Origin: G963665495 sp963677785
Lineage (GTDB): Bacteria > Desulfobacterota > Desulfovibrionia > Desulfovibrionales > Desulfovibrionaceae
Reading direction: 5' to 3'
DNA length: 64,000 nucleotides
Assembly: GCA_963677785.2 (NCBI GenBank)
Contig: CAXXDH010000003.1
Span: forward strand, 2,170,001 to 2,234,000
The notes beneath the pieces are model-generated. The model made no database searches. It was not told the DNA's origin and saw only the letters and a list, made by a program, of their open reading frames with translations. The position numbers were made by a program, and so were the translations under genes. Positions within the stretch are counted from its first letter, which is position 1, and the number at the start of each line of letters is the position of its first letter. Positions 55,070 to 64,000 of the stretch are shown here, piece after piece.

Positions 55070-56479
55070 TTATTTCGCTCTACGCCTTCTCACCGCCACG
55101 ACGATGCCCAGCACCAGGCACAGGCCCGGTAAGACGATCAACGGCACCCAGCTGATCAAGAGCTGTTGCTGGGGCGAGAGCATCAGGAACACATTGGCTA
55201 CATCCGGTTTGCTGACCCGGATTTGCGATTCGCGTTCGAGCAACCAGTTGACGCTGTTTCTGGCAAAATCAAGGTTGCCGCCGAGTTTGACGTATTTGTC
55301 GGAGACGAAATCCTGGTCTCCGAAGACCACGGCACGGGCAACGGCGACCGCGGCATCCTTGCCGTCTTGTGCCGTTTCGGCCTTTTCAGAGGCGGCGGGT
55401 TTTCCGACATATTGCGCGGCGATCCACAGCGGTCCGGGCGTATCGCTCTGTGCGTCGAATTCGGCCGTGCCGCCGGTCATAGCGTCCATGTCGGTTTCCA
55501 CCCAGGCCTGCTGCGGACTGAGCCCCAGGTACTTGGGGCCGGTGGGCGGCGGTGCGGCGCCCTGCGGCGTTGGCGGCAGGTTGGAGGCCAGCGCCGAACA
55601 GGTCGGATACAGGGTGATCATGTTGAAATCTTTGGTGATGGGGCTTTGTCCGTAGCTCTGCACAATGGGCGTCAGCGCATCCTGGGAAAACAGCCGTCCC
55701 ACGGGATCGACAATGAGGCCCGGAAGCCGTTTGATTTCAAGCTCTTTTTCCAGCCAGCCGTCCAGGTTGGTGGTGTTTTCCGCGGAAAGCGCGACGAACA
55801 GGCGGCCGCCCGCGTTTTTGAACTGGGTCAGCAGTTCGAGCTCACGGGGCAGAAAGTCGGCACGGGGTCCGAGAATCAGGAGCACGTCAAGATCCTTGGG
55901 CATGCTGTCCAGCTGGGCCAGGGTCACGGGTTCGACGTCCGCACCCTGTTCTTCCAGAGTGGTCTGCAGGACCTTGCATCCGGCAGTGCCTTGCCCGGCG
56001 GCGTTCAGTTCGCCATGGCCGGCAACCAGGCCGATTTTGGCCCGTTTGGGATTGCTTACCCGGACCAGGGCGTTGAGCAGCTTCTGCTCGTCGGGCATGG
56101 CCACGGTTTCGCGTTTGTCGCCGCTGTTGAATACCACGGTGCCGGTTTGCAGAATCCCGGCCTGTTTGGCGCGCAAGGGCGAACGGTCGGGGTCCACGAT
56201 TTCATATTTGAATTTATCGTTTTCCGTGGAAAACAGCTTGAGCAGTTCTTCGATTTCGCGCCGTCCGGGTTCGCCGGGTACGTAAAAGGCCTCGGCCTGC
56301 ACGGGGTGCGAAAGCGTATGCAGTATCTTGACGGTTTCCTGGGCCAGGGAGTGCTGTTTGCCGGCCGTGGCGTCCCAGCGCCAGGACTCCTTGACCGCCA
56401 GCACATTGATGCCCACAAGAACAGCCAGTCCAAGCAGACCGGCCAGAAAGGTCTGTGAATAGCGTTTTGTCCGTTTCAT
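55070..56479 (-). CDS. GldG-type auxiliary protein of ABC transporter
   Basis: 469 residues. TM at the N-terminus (about 10-30) and near the C-terminus (LISWVPLIVLPGLCLVLGIV), with a large periplasmic part between: KQHSLAQETVKILHTLSHPV, VVFNSGDKRETVAMPDEQKL and LVAGHGELNAAG are typical of GldG/ABC_transp_aux. It begins 3 bases after the permease stop. The role in gliding known from Bacteroidetes does not transfer directly; in proteobacteria the function is unknown. Confidence 0.85.
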   Translation of the reverse strand: MKRTKRYSQTFLAGLLGLAVLVGINVLAVKESWRWDATAGKQHSLAQETVKILHTLSHPVQAEAFYVPGEPGRREIEELLKLFSTENDKFKYEIVDPDRSPLRAKQAGILQTGTVVFNSGDKRETVAMPDEQKLLNALVRVSNPKRAKIGLVAGHGELNAAGQGTAGCKVLQTTLEEQGADVEPVTLAQLDSMPKDLDVLLILGPRADFLPRELELLTQFKNAGGRLFVALSAENTTNLDGWLEKELEIKRLPGLIVDPVGRLFSQDALTPIVQSYGQSPITKDFNMITLYPTCSALASNLPPTPQGAAPPPTGPKYLGLSPQQAWVETDMDAMTGGTAEFDAQSDTPGPLWIAAQYVGKPAASEKAETAQDGKDAAVAVARAVVFGDQDFVSDKYVKLGGNLDFARNSVNWLLERESQIRVSKPDVANVFLMLSPQQQLLISWVPLIVLPGLCLVLGIVVAVRRRRAK

Positions 56480-56481
56480 GC

Positions 56482-57249
56482 CTATCCCCGCCAGCGTTGA
56501 TTTTCGAGACTCAGCAGCGTCAGCCAGGCAAAGCCCAGGACAAACGTTACGTAATACACCAGGTCTTTGACCTCGAGAACGCCCTTAAGAAAAGACTGCA
56601 CATGCCCCAGAGGTGAAATCTGGGCGATAACCGCGCCTGCCTGTCCTATGCCGAGCTGTTCGAGCCAGTTCAGTAGCCAGAGCACCAGCAATGCGGCAAA
56701 GGTGCAGATGGCGGCCACGATCTGGTTTTCGGTAAGCGAGGAAAAGAACAACCCGATGGCGCAGAAGCTGAGCGAAAGCAGGAAAATGCCTCCGTATCCC
56801 AGCAGCATGGGCACGAGTTGCGGCTCGCTGACCGTGAACAGCAGGGCGGGCGAAATGGCGCTCAGGACCAGGGCCAGGAACATGAACACGGCCAGGGCCA
56901 GGAGTTTTCCGGAAACCAGCTGGCTTTCCTTGAGCGGGTAGCTCATGAGCACCTCGAAAGTCCCCATTTTCTTTTCTTCACTGAACCCCCGCATGGTCAA
57001 AAGCGGGATGATGAACAGCAGAATGACGCTGGTGTTGTCCAGGTAGGGATTGATGATGTATTCCATGGGAGTGAACCCGGTGACGGCAGGGTTCTGCATG
57101 ACCTGCATGCTCAGAAGCTGATAGGTTTGCACGCCCATGAGAAAAAAATAGCCCGATATGAACAAAAAACAGGTCAGGATGGCGTATGCCAGCGGCGACC
57201 TGAAAAGAACGATCAGATCCTTTTGTGCAAGCAGCAGGCATCCTCTCAT
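56482..57249 (-). CDS. ABC-2 type permease, GldF-like
   Basis: 255 residues, start 57249 after GGAG; the ATG overlaps the ATPase stop (ATGA). Six membrane helices are visible (LAYAILTCFLFISGYFFLMG and ILLFIIPLLTMRGFSEEKKM, the conserved ABC-2 element before the ELL-like YPLKE). It forms the channel part with the upstream ATPase. An upstream in-frame extension to 57900 is an artefact that runs through the ATPase gene in another frame. Confidence 0.9.
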   Translation of the reverse strand: MRGCLLLAQKDLIVLFRSPLAYAILTCFLFISGYFFLMGVQTYQLLSMQVMQNPAVTGFTPMEYIINPYLDNTSVILLFIIPLLTMRGFSEEKKMGTFEVLMSYPLKESQLVSGKLLALAVFMFLALVLSAISPALLFTVSEPQLVPMLLGYGGIFLLSLSFCAIGLFFSSLTENQIVAAICTFAALLVLWLLNWLEQLGIGQAGAVIAQISPLGHVQSFLKGVLEVKDLVYYVTFVLGFAWLTLLSLENQRWRG

Positions 57250-58187
57250 GCGGCCACTCCTTGGTTTTCCTCGCGTACGAGGCTGATGAAGACTTCTTCG
57301 AGACTCACATTGGCGGGTTTGAATTCCACGAGCGGCCAGCCGGACTGAAAGGCCAGGCCGGTGAGCTGCGAGCGGAGGTCCTGCTCGGGAGCGGTCTCCA
57401 GAAGGACTTCGCCGCTGTCGCCGAGCTCGGCGGACAAGACACCGGAAACGGCGCGGTAGGCGGCGAGCACGTCGCCCAGTTTGTCCTTGGGGACGTCCAG
57501 CCGGAGCAGATAGCGGCCTTTGCCGCCAAAGGCGGCCACAAGGCCCGCGGGCGTGTCTTCGGCAACGATCCGGCCCTTGTCGATGATCAGGGCCCGGTCG
57601 CAGGTCAGTTCCACTTCCGGCAGGATATGCGTGCTCAGGAAAATAGTCCGTTCCTTGCCGAGTTCCTTGATCAGCGAGCGGATTTCGCGGATCTGGGTCG
57701 GGTCGAGTCCGACCGTGGGTTCGTCCAGGATCAGCAAGCGCGGCTCGCCCAGAATGCACTGGGCCAGCCCCACCCGCTGCCGGTAGCCTTTGGAAAGAAA
57801 CCGGATCAGTTTGTTTTTGACTTTGGCCAGTCCGCAACGTTCCAGGACTTCCTCCACCTGGCGGGCCGGGTTGACCGATTCCTTGATACGGGCGGCCCAC
57901 AGCAGGTACTCCCGAACCTTGAGTTCGGGGTAAAGGGGCACGTCCTCGGGCATATAGCCGAGCTGGCGGCGTATACGCAGGATGTCTTTTCGGATGTCCT
58001 GGCCGTCAAACAGCACGTCGCCTGAGCTGGGCGTGTAGTATCCGGTCAGGATACGCATGGTGGTTGATTTGCCCGCACCGTTGGGGCCGAGCAATCCAAC
58101 AATCTCACCTTGGTTTACACTGAAGTCGAGATCGTGGAGCACCTGGACGTTTCCATAATGATGACACAGTTTTCGAACATCTAGCAT
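57246..58187 (-). CDS. ABC transporter ATP-binding protein, GldA-like
   Basis: 313 residues. Walker A LLGPNGAGKSTTMRILTGYY at about 33, Q-loop GYMPEDVPLY, signature LSKGYRQRVGLAQ at about 135, Walker B LLILDEPTVGLD and H-loop LSTHILPEV. A C-terminal domain of about 90 residues is typical of the GldA/NatA group. It powers the ABC-2 permease encoded by the next gene, with which it overlaps by 4 bases. First gene of the ATPase-permease-GldG-DUF4340 operon. Confidence 0.93.
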   Translation of the reverse strand: MLDVRKLCHHYGNVQVLHDLDFSVNQGEIVGLLGPNGAGKSTTMRILTGYYTPSSGDVLFDGQDIRKDILRIRRQLGYMPEDVPLYPELKVREYLLWAARIKESVNPARQVEEVLERCGLAKVKNKLIRFLSKGYRQRVGLAQCILGEPRLLILDEPTVGLDPTQIREIRSLIKELGKERTIFLSTHILPEVELTCDRALIIDKGRIVAEDTPAGLVAAFGGKGRYLLRLDVPKDKLGDVLAAYRAVSGVLSAELGDSGEVLLETAPEQDLRSQLTGLAFQSGWPLVEFKPANVSLEEVFISLVREENQGVAA

Positions 58188-58479
58188 GATTTTAAAATCC
58201 TCACGATATCAGGCGCTGGAATAAAGAAGCGGTAAAGCCGAGACGGATAACGAATCAGCATACCTCATTCATTGCACAGTTTTTCAGAATATAGTCTTCA
58301 ATTTGCAGGGTCAAGAGGTTTTCCGGGTTACAATCAAGTAATCTTGATAAATAGATGAATATTTTTGGCTGATTAGCCCCAGTCCGGGATCTGGTTCATC
58401 CTCCGTTTTGCCTGAAAGACAAGCGCAACCAGCCGAATTTCTTGCCATAGGCCTGTGTCTGTGCCAAGGTCCCTATCAA

Positions 58480-58654
58480 CAGGCTGTTGAAAAATGCACG
58501 ATTGCTGTGCTGCTGCGAAAAGTCAAACCCTCGCGTATTGTAGCGATGCACCGGCCTTGGTTTTTTCCTGCGCCGGTCTGCTAGCCACATCCGTAAAGCT
58601 CGTGGACTCGCTAACGGTTGATGGTTTGCGCTCGCACATTTTTTGAGCAGCCTG
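58480..58654. repeat. 175-bp element with imperfect terminal repeats
   Basis: Begins CAGGCTGTTGAAAAATG and ends CATTTTTTGAGCAGCCTG, inverted copies of each other at about 15 of 18 positions. It has no coding sequence and differs from the 177-bp family. It looks like a second kind of miniature element in the gap before the prepilin peptidase gene. Only one copy is in the window, and no clear target duplication is visible. Confidence 0.45.
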
Positions 58655-58736
58655 TATTGCTGAATTTTTTCAACACTCAGTTAACGGCAAAATCTGGACT
58701 ATTGTGCGTACGCAATCCCAAGCAAGCGAGTAGACC

Positions 58737-59531
58737 ATGTGGGTTTTGAATATGGCGTATTTCCCCTGGGCGGCCATGGTGTTGGGCCTGATTCTGGGCA
58801 GTTTTTACAATGTCTGCGTATACAGGTACCTGGCGGAAGAATCCATTGTCCGGCCGGGGTCGCATTGCCCCAAGTGCGGGCATGTGCTCTCCTGGTGGGA
58901 GAACATCCCGCTGCTAAGCTATTTGCTGCTGCTCGGATGCTGCCGCAAGTGCAAGGTCCGCATCAGTCTGCGTTATCCGCTTGTGGAGTTGCTGTCCGGA
59001 CTCTGGGCGCTGGGACTGGCGTTCAGGTTCGGTCCGACCATGGTCTGGGTGCTGTTCATGGTTATCGGCGGCATATTGATCGTCGCCAGTTTCATTGATT
59101 TTGAAGCCTACATCCTGCCGGACATCCTGACCTTGCCGGGAGCGGCCATTGCGCTTGCAGGCGCGTATTTCATCCTGCGTCCAGCCCTGGGCGTTCCCAC
59201 GCTGAGCCAGTCGCTTCTCGGCGCGCTGGGAGGGGCGGGCGTGTTTTTGCTTTTGCAGCGTCTGTTTCGCAAGCTCAAAGGGCGCGAAGGTCTGGGCACG
59301 GGCGACATCAAACTGATGCTGCTGATCGGCGCGCTGGCGGGCTGGATGGCGCTGCCCATAATCATCATCATCTCCGCGGTCAGCGCCCTGGTGGCCAGCC
59401 TGTTCTATATGCTCCGCTCCAAAGGCCAGGCCCTGCAGACCATGGTGCCCTTCGGCCCCTTCCTCAGCCTCGGCCTGATGCTCTACATCCTCTTCGGCCA
59501 CCTCTATTGGCAATTTCTTCTGCAGCAGTGA
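58737..59531 (+). CDS. pilD: Prepilin peptidase / N-methyltransferase
   Basis: 264 residues. Two CxxC pairs (CPKCGH and CRKCK, about 43-75) form the zinc-binding methyltransferase loop; the peptidase aspartates are in FIDFEAYILPDILTLPG and GLGTGDIKLMLLIGALAG. Eight membrane helices fit. It cleaves and methylates type IV pilin and type II secretion pseudopilins; none of these is nearby. The ribosome-binding site is weak, so M6 at 58752 may be the true start. Confidence 0.92.
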   Translation: MWVLNMAYFPWAAMVLGLILGSFYNVCVYRYLAEESIVRPGSHCPKCGHVLSWWENIPLLSYLLLLGCCRKCKVRISLRYPLVELLSGLWALGLAFRFGPTMVWVLFMVIGGILIVASFIDFEAYILPDILTLPGAAIALAGAYFILRPALGVPTLSQSLLGALGGAGVFLLLQRLFRKLKGREGLGTGDIKLMLLIGALAGWMALPIIIIISAVSALVASLFYMLRSKGQALQTMVPFGPFLSLGLMLYILFGHLYWQFLLQQ

Positions 59532-59772
59532 TGAACTTCAATGCCATTGCAAATATTAATGATAATGCTTGGAAGCATTTTTAATAGTTAATGGCTGGTG
59601 GTATTTAGGCTGCACTTGCAAATTAAAAGAATGCAGCATGGGTAGCCTTGTTTTAACTTGTGAATGTGTTGGAGTATTAATGAAGCTTTGCTGCAGCAGA
59701 TGCGATTACAGCAAGTTCTTGACTTGGTAAGACGAAATATATTAGTGATTTTGGATAGTATTAACTATTTGG

Positions 59773-60826
59773 CTATTTTTTTGTACTTCTTGCATGTGCT
59801 TCTACCAATTTTTCAATGAGCTCCAAATTTGCTTTTGGTGTTTCCCGCAAAGTGATCATTAATTCTTTTAATAAAGCCCCCATGGGCGCTTGAGCTTCAG
59901 GGTTAAGTTTTGAGAATGCGTTTTCCTGCGTCACATTCCAGTTAAACGCTTTTTCCAACTCATCGACCGTGAGTTTTCCTCCGTTCAAATGAACAAATAA
60001 CCGCCCCTGTCGTAAGGCATGCCTGCGATCCTTTATGCGTTCCGCCTGATCAAACAAGGCTTTGGCCATCCGGTAACAATAGACGGAGAATAGGACGAGC
60101 AACCCAAAAAAAGTAAATGACTTGATGAAACTCAATACGAATAGCTTCCAGTCTGTGCTGTTAGCTAAGGAAGCCTTAAATTTGAAGGGTATCCAAGTTA
60201 CATCAGTAGTATCTATTAAACCGACAAACGAGACAAAAATTCCTGCGATTACGGCAGAAAAAGCACCGAGAATCAACAACTTGGCAAGTTTGTCATATTT
60301 TCGTGCCTTGCGATTCAAATACGTTAGTGCTTTTTCTACAAAAAGATCCGTTGCAGCCAGGTTGCACGCTCGCAATTTTGGAGAAGTGGCAAGCACTCTG
60401 TCAAAATTCCTGCTGGCAGCCCCAACAGCCCCTATTCCGCTTGGTATTATTCCGCTGTTTTTATTTAAATCTTCAAATATTAATTCACCAATATTTTCGT
60501 CTTCGATAAGTTTAAACAGAGATTCATTTTCTCTATTTACAACATGGCCTCCGGAAAGCTTCTCAACTATATTTAATAAACTATGTCTTAATAACAGCCT
60601 TCTATAAACCTTAAGCGTGATATCGTCATGCTCTTTATCGGTAGAGCAGAAGGAAAATAATTTTTGGACGAGTTTATTCCAAAATAATTCCCAACTGGAA
60701 CCATTTCCAACGGGATCCTTCAAATATATTTTATATAGGTCTTCTTGTATTATGTTAAATAGTATCCCGTAGGCAGGATTATTGGGGTTACAATCGTCCT
60801 TTTTTTTAAATGTATCTCTATATATT
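59773..60826 (-). pseudogene. Two-helix membrane protein, 5' end cut by MITE
   Basis: Open frame of about 350 codons that runs without ATG into the right end of MITE copy 3. The conserved-looking upstream part reads NPNNPAYGILFNIIQEDLYK; the first usable start is a TTG at 60723 without a ribosome-binding site. Two membrane helices (KLLILGAFSAVIAGIFVSFV and SFIKSFTFFGLLVLFSVYCY) and a helical C-terminus are visible. I do not recognise the family. AT-rich. The gene was probably silenced by the insertion. Confidence 0.6.
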
Positions 60827-60827
60827 A

Positions 60828-61004
60828 GGGGCTGTCTCTAAATTATTGTCTGCTACGTTTGGCTAGAGTTCCATCATGCTGCGTTTTCAGAAAAAAATGC
60901 CCCTTGACGTAGCAACACTACGCCTGCGGCCCATTTTCTTCTTCAGCCTTGCCTGTTGAAATTCTTGCTCAAACTCGCGACGAAAATAATTTAGAGACAG
61001 CCCC
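60828..61004 (+). mobile_element. 177-bp palindromic MITE, copy 3
   Basis: Identical in length and ends to copies 1 and 2; TA lies outside both ends (TTA before, TAA after). It lies between the membrane-protein frame and the sequence upstream of purT. Confidence 0.9.
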
Positions 61005-61366
61005 TAAACTCGGCACGTTTTGAATGATCTGTGCTTCTCATTTGAGAACCTTGCTCTTTTTTGAAAAATTTATATCCAATTGAAAAATAAGATACCAAGA
61101 TATATTAATAAATAAAAATTTTCAACATAAAAACTAACCATATCGCATCATTAACCAACTCCGAGGGGCCGGTAAGAACACCCAAGTTGAAAGCGATTTT
61201 TTCCTGTTGAAGCTTTCGCTTATCCATACTCCCATGGGCTCCCTGGTTCGATGAGAGCCGTACTTCCCCTGAAACCGAAGAGAGAAATTCTTTCAATTGT
61301 CGGGAAAATTTGGCATAGAGGTTTCCTGAGTAACGCATGATTTCAATTAATCCAAAGGGATTGGCT
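61005..61366. other. Upstream region of purT
   Basis: About 360 bases. A minus-strand 77-codon frame ending near 61105 has no ribosome-binding site and no known family, so I do not call it. A GTG-led frame just right of MITE copy 3 may be the lost start of the membrane-protein gene. Confidence 0.3.
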
Positions 61367-62548
61367 ATGACAATATTAGGAACAGCCAAGACGGCATCAG
61401 CACGGAAAATGATGCTTCTTGGTGGTGGAGAACTTGGTAAGGAAGTTGTGATTGAAGCGCAGCGTCTCGGCATTGAGGTTGTTGTGGTCGATCGCTATGA
61501 AGATGCCCCAGCCATGCAGGTGGCGCACCGCTCCTACACCATGTCCATGTTGGATGGTGATGCGCTTCGTCGAGTTATTACGGAAGAGAAGCCGGACTAT
61601 ATTGTGCCCGAGATTGAGGCTATTGCCACGTCTACTTTGGTCGAGCTTGAAAAAGAAGGATTCAATGTTGTCCCTACTGCCAATGCGACCAGGCTGACAA
61701 TGGATCGTGAAGGCATTCGGCGTCTTGCTGCTGAAGAGGTTGGGCTGCCCACATCGCCTTACCGCTTCGCCGATACGGAAGAAGAATACCAGGCGGCAGT
61801 GGCTGAAATCGGTATCCCATGCGTGATCAAGCCTGTCATGAGCTCCTCGGGAAAAGGGCAATCCATTGTGAAAAGTGCGGCTGATATCCAAAAGGCTTGG
61901 GAGTATTCTCAGTCCGGTGGCCGTACTGGTGAAGGGCGTATCATTATCGAAAAATTTGTCCCTTTTGATTATGAGATTACCCTGTTAACAATCCGTCACG
62001 TTGATGGAACATCGTTTTGTGAGCCGATTGGGCACCGGCAAGAAAATGGGGATTACCGCGAATCTTGGCAGCCGCAATCCATGAGTGAGGCAACCCTTGC
62101 GAAAGCTCAGGAATACGCGCGCAGGATCACAGACGCTTTAGGCGGGCGCGGCCTTTTCGGGGTTGAACTTTTTGTCAAAGACGATGCTGTTATCTTTAGC
62201 GAAGTTTCCCCTCGCCCTCACGATACGGGACTGGTGACTGTGATCTCGCAGGATTTGAGTGAATTTGCCCTGCATGTAAGAGCTGTTTTGGGCTTGCCGA
62301 TTCCGGGTATTCGTCAATATGGAGCCGCCGCTTCGAGTGTGATCTTGTCCAATGGCACATCAGACAAACCCGCCTTTGGTGGCGTTGATGTTGCGCTTCG
62401 TGAGGCAGATACAAAGGTTTTAATTTTCGGAAAAGGCGAATGCTCCGGTGTCCGTCGTCTTGGCGTTGCTTTGGCTCTTGCTGACGACGTTGCGGGTGCC
62501 GTAGAGAAGGCAAAAAGAGTTTCTTCTACTGTAACTGTTTCATATTAG
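61367..62548 (+). CDS. purT: Formate-dependent GAR transformylase PurT
   Basis: 393 residues, start ATG 61367 (MTILGTAKTASARKMMLLGG) after AAAGGG. ATP-grasp enzyme: GGGELGKEVVIEAQRLGIEV, then CVIKPVMSSSGKGQSIV (about 155), EITLLTIRHVDG, ELFVKDDAVIFSEVSPRPHD and HVRAVLGLPIP. It makes formyl-GAR from GAR, formate and ATP in purine synthesis. Its use of formate instead of formyl-THF is notable beside a formate dehydrogenase gene, although no shared operon is visible. Confidence 0.96.
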   Translation: MTILGTAKTASARKMMLLGGGELGKEVVIEAQRLGIEVVVVDRYEDAPAMQVAHRSYTMSMLDGDALRRVITEEKPDYIVPEIEAIATSTLVELEKEGFNVVPTANATRLTMDREGIRRLAAEEVGLPTSPYRFADTEEEYQAAVAEIGIPCVIKPVMSSSGKGQSIVKSAADIQKAWEYSQSGGRTGEGRIIIEKFVPFDYEITLLTIRHVDGTSFCEPIGHRQENGDYRESWQPQSMSEATLAKAQEYARRITDALGGRGLFGVELFVKDDAVIFSEVSPRPHDTGLVTVISQDLSEFALHVRAVLGLPIPGIRQYGAAASSVILSNGTSDKPAFGGVDVALREADTKVLIFGKGECSGVRRLGVALALADDVAGAVEKAKRVSSTVTVSY

Positions 62549-62691
62549 GAGCACTTTGAGCCAATCTTGTGACTGATGATCTCAATCTTGCACGCCGCCC
62601 GCCTGTCAACAGCTTCGGTGAACCTGGTGCAGCTACACCTTCCTAACTCTCCCGCCGGTAGCGCATCATTCCGGCCGGTTTTAACGTTCGA

Positions 62692-62817
62692 TTATCCGTA
62701 CAATACGTTTACCCGCAGACGGTAGTTTTCAACATTTCTGAAGCCGTACGCCCGCCGCTGGATCAGTTTCATTTTAAAGAGGAAGCCCCCTGTGATGCCG
62801 TAGTCTTTGATGGGGAG
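62692..62817 (-). pseudogene. ISL3-type transposase C-terminal remnant
   Basis: The minus strand reads KDYGITGGFLFKMKLIQRRA then YGFRNVENYRLRVNVLYG and a stop at 62692. K-IQRRAYGFRN-ENYRLR is the common C-terminal end of ISL3-type transposases and differs from the intact ISL3 at 5.8 kb. Only about 40 codons remain. Confidence 0.65.
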
Positions 62818-62972
62818 CCACTTTCCCATCCCATTTTTTCGTTATGAACCATAGTTAAGTCCTAGAAAACTTTGATTAAAAAAAATGTTTATTGCCTTCT
62901 ATCTAATTACTTCATATAGAAGATGACCTTTTGTGACAAAAAGCACAAAAGCTAAGGCCATGGAGGTGCATT

Positions 62973-63203
62973 ATGGCACAACACGAAGGATCTGTATCCA
63001 CCAGCAGGACAGCCGATCTCCCCTTTGGCGGACTCGGTATGTCGCTCGAAGTTTGTGAAGCGTATGCCGAATCGCTCCACGTTCAAGTACATGCTTGGAC
63101 TGTGGTCAATTGCAGCGATGACATGCCGCTTTATCAGTCTTCCGTGTCGCTTTCCGGATACAGACTGCTCACCGTGCTCAATCGTGAGATTAGAGGACGA
63201 TAA
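62973..63203 (+). CDS. Small ORF before formate dehydrogenase, unknown
   Basis: 76 codons, starting MAQHEGSVSTSRTADLPFGG with a good ribosome-binding site (GGAGGTG, 6 bases before ATG), and ending 22 bases before the formate dehydrogenase start. No family is recognised. It may be a leader peptide, a small accessory protein, or chance. The frame shows no membrane segment. Confidence 0.35.
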   Translation: MAQHEGSVSTSRTADLPFGGLGMSLEVCEAYAESLHVQVHAWTVVNCSDDMPLYQSSVSLSGYRLLTVLNREIRGR

Positions 63204-63225
63204 CAACCTATTTTGGGAGTATCGA

Positions 63226-64000
63226 ATGAAATTGAACCGTCGTGACTTTGTGAAGCTGTCTTCAGCAACGGCGCTTGGCGTGGCCTTTTCCGGCCTCGGT
63301 ATGGCGCCTGCGGAAGCGGAAATCAAAAAAATTGCGAAGATGAAGTTAAACCGTTGCAAGGAGACGACCTCCGTTTGCGCTTACTGTTCTGTAGGCTGCG
63401 GACTGATCGTAACCACGTCCCTGAAGACCAAGCGTGCCATCAATGTGGAAGGCAACCCCGACCACCCCATCAACGAAGGCTCTCTCTGCGCAAAGGGCGC
63501 AAGCTCCATCCAGATGACCGAGAACGACCTGCGCGACGGCAAATGTCTGTACCGCGCGCCCTATTCCTGTGAGTGGGAAGAAAAAAGCTGGGACTGGTGC
63601 AAGAAACGCATCGCCAAGTTGGCCAAGGACTCCCGCGACAAATCCTTCCAGGAAAAGAACGATAAAGGACAGGTCGTCAACCGCAACATGGGAGTGGCCT
63701 CCCTCGGTTCCGCCGCACTGGACAATGAAGAGTGTTACGCCATGCACGCCTTCATGCGAGCCCAGGGCATCGTCTATCTCGAACATCAGGCCCGTATTTG
63801 ACACAGCGCAACTGTTGCGGCTCTGGTAGAGTCGTTCGGACGCGGTGCGATGACCAATCACTGGAATGATCTCCAGAACAGTGATTGCATTTTGATTATG
63901 GGCAGCAACGCTGCCGAAAACCATCCCATTTCCTTCAAATGGGCTTTGAAAGCGCAAGCCAAGGGCGGAAAGATCATCCATGTCGATCCGCGTTATACGC
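63226..64000 (+). CDS. fdnG: Formate dehydrogenase alpha subunit, selenocysteine (partial)
   Basis: Start ATG 63226 (an upstream frame from 63025 lacks support). Twin-arginine signal LNRRDFVKLSSATALGVAFS exports the folded enzyme. A [4Fe-4S] site uses C51, C54, C58 and C88 (CAYCSVGCG; GSLCAKGA). At codon 192 an in-frame TGA (63799-63801) falls in HQARI-U-HSATVAAL, where this family has selenocysteine, and coding continues (FGRGAMTNHWNDLQNSDCIL) to the window end. The enzyme oxidises formate in the periplasm using molybdenum or tungsten bis-pyranopterin. The 3' part and the partner subunits lie outside. Confidence 0.96.
63799..63835 (+). promoter_or_regulatory. Selenocysteine UGA with SECIS-like hairpin
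   Basis: After TGA 63799-63801, 15 bases precede a possible stem GCGGCTCT / AGAGTCGT (63817-63835; two G-U pairs) with loop GGT. Distance and a GU-containing loop fit bacterial SECIS elements read by SelB. The fold was judged by eye only. Confidence 0.6.

Noticed and set aside
56482..57900. Long version of the ABC permease
   Set aside because: The first 217 codons are low-complexity and antisense-like within the ATPase gene in another frame; the permease starts at 57249.
61105..61473. 122-codon minus-strand ORF before purT
   Set aside because: It overlaps the purT start, has no ribosome-binding site and no known motif.

Overview
The window looks like a chromosome segment of a sulfate/sulfite-reducing deltaproteobacterium of the Desulfovibrionales type (inference). 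The clues are a selenocysteine-containing periplasmic formate dehydrogenase, many chemotaxis and PAS-rich sensory proteins, a YeiH-type anion exporter, a sensor kinase with a c-heme site, sigma-54 control, and many insertion-sequence fossils. I saw no CRISPR array and no rRNA; the only tRNA sequence is the 3' part of a tRNA-Ala.

Region 1 (1-13.2 kb) is accessory. It holds the end of a DDE transposase, an IS21 element with a damaged 5' end, a Phd/YefM-RelE/ParE toxin-antitoxin pair with a palindromic operator, and a tRNA-Ala(GGC) 3' fragment that marks an attachment site. Beyond that site lie an AT-rich HEPN gene, the tail of a tyrosine integrase, an ISL3 element, a lytic transglycosylase tail, a histidine kinase, an AAA+ ATPase, a B12-type radical SAM enzyme and an IS5 element.

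Region 2 (13.2-28 kb) is sensory: a very large 5TM/8-PAS hybrid kinase, two methyl-accepting chemotaxis proteins and a lipoprotein-like 7TMR-DISM/PAS protein with an unrecognised output end. Between them are fragments of IS3, IS21 and IS66 elements and the 3' end of a group II intron.

Region 3 (28-34 kb) carries nhaA, a P-loop kinase gene split by an amber codon, a tautomerase, lysine 2,3-aminomutase, an ABC ATPase fossil and an XRE-cupin regulator. Two copies of a 177-bp palindromic miniature element lie here; a third is at 60.8 kb.

Region 4 (34-43.6 kb) contains the most interesting circuit: a secreted DUF336 protein, a YeiH transporter with an unusual N-terminal extension, a small membrane protein, a c-heme (CxxCH) sensor kinase and an NtrC-type regulator. 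A well-spaced sigma-54 promoter and an upstream tandem palindrome precede the transporter, so the regulator plausibly drives it. A convergent XRE-cupin/acyl-CoA synthetase pair follows.

Region 5 (44-64 kb) is mostly core: hisH-hisF, two tandem cheA genes with a STAS gene, moaC, dnaJ, rpoZ, a Gld-type ABC/auxiliary operon, a prepilin peptidase, purT and the start of the selenocysteine formate dehydrogenase gene, which runs off the window. A membrane-protein gene here lost its 5' end to the third miniature element.
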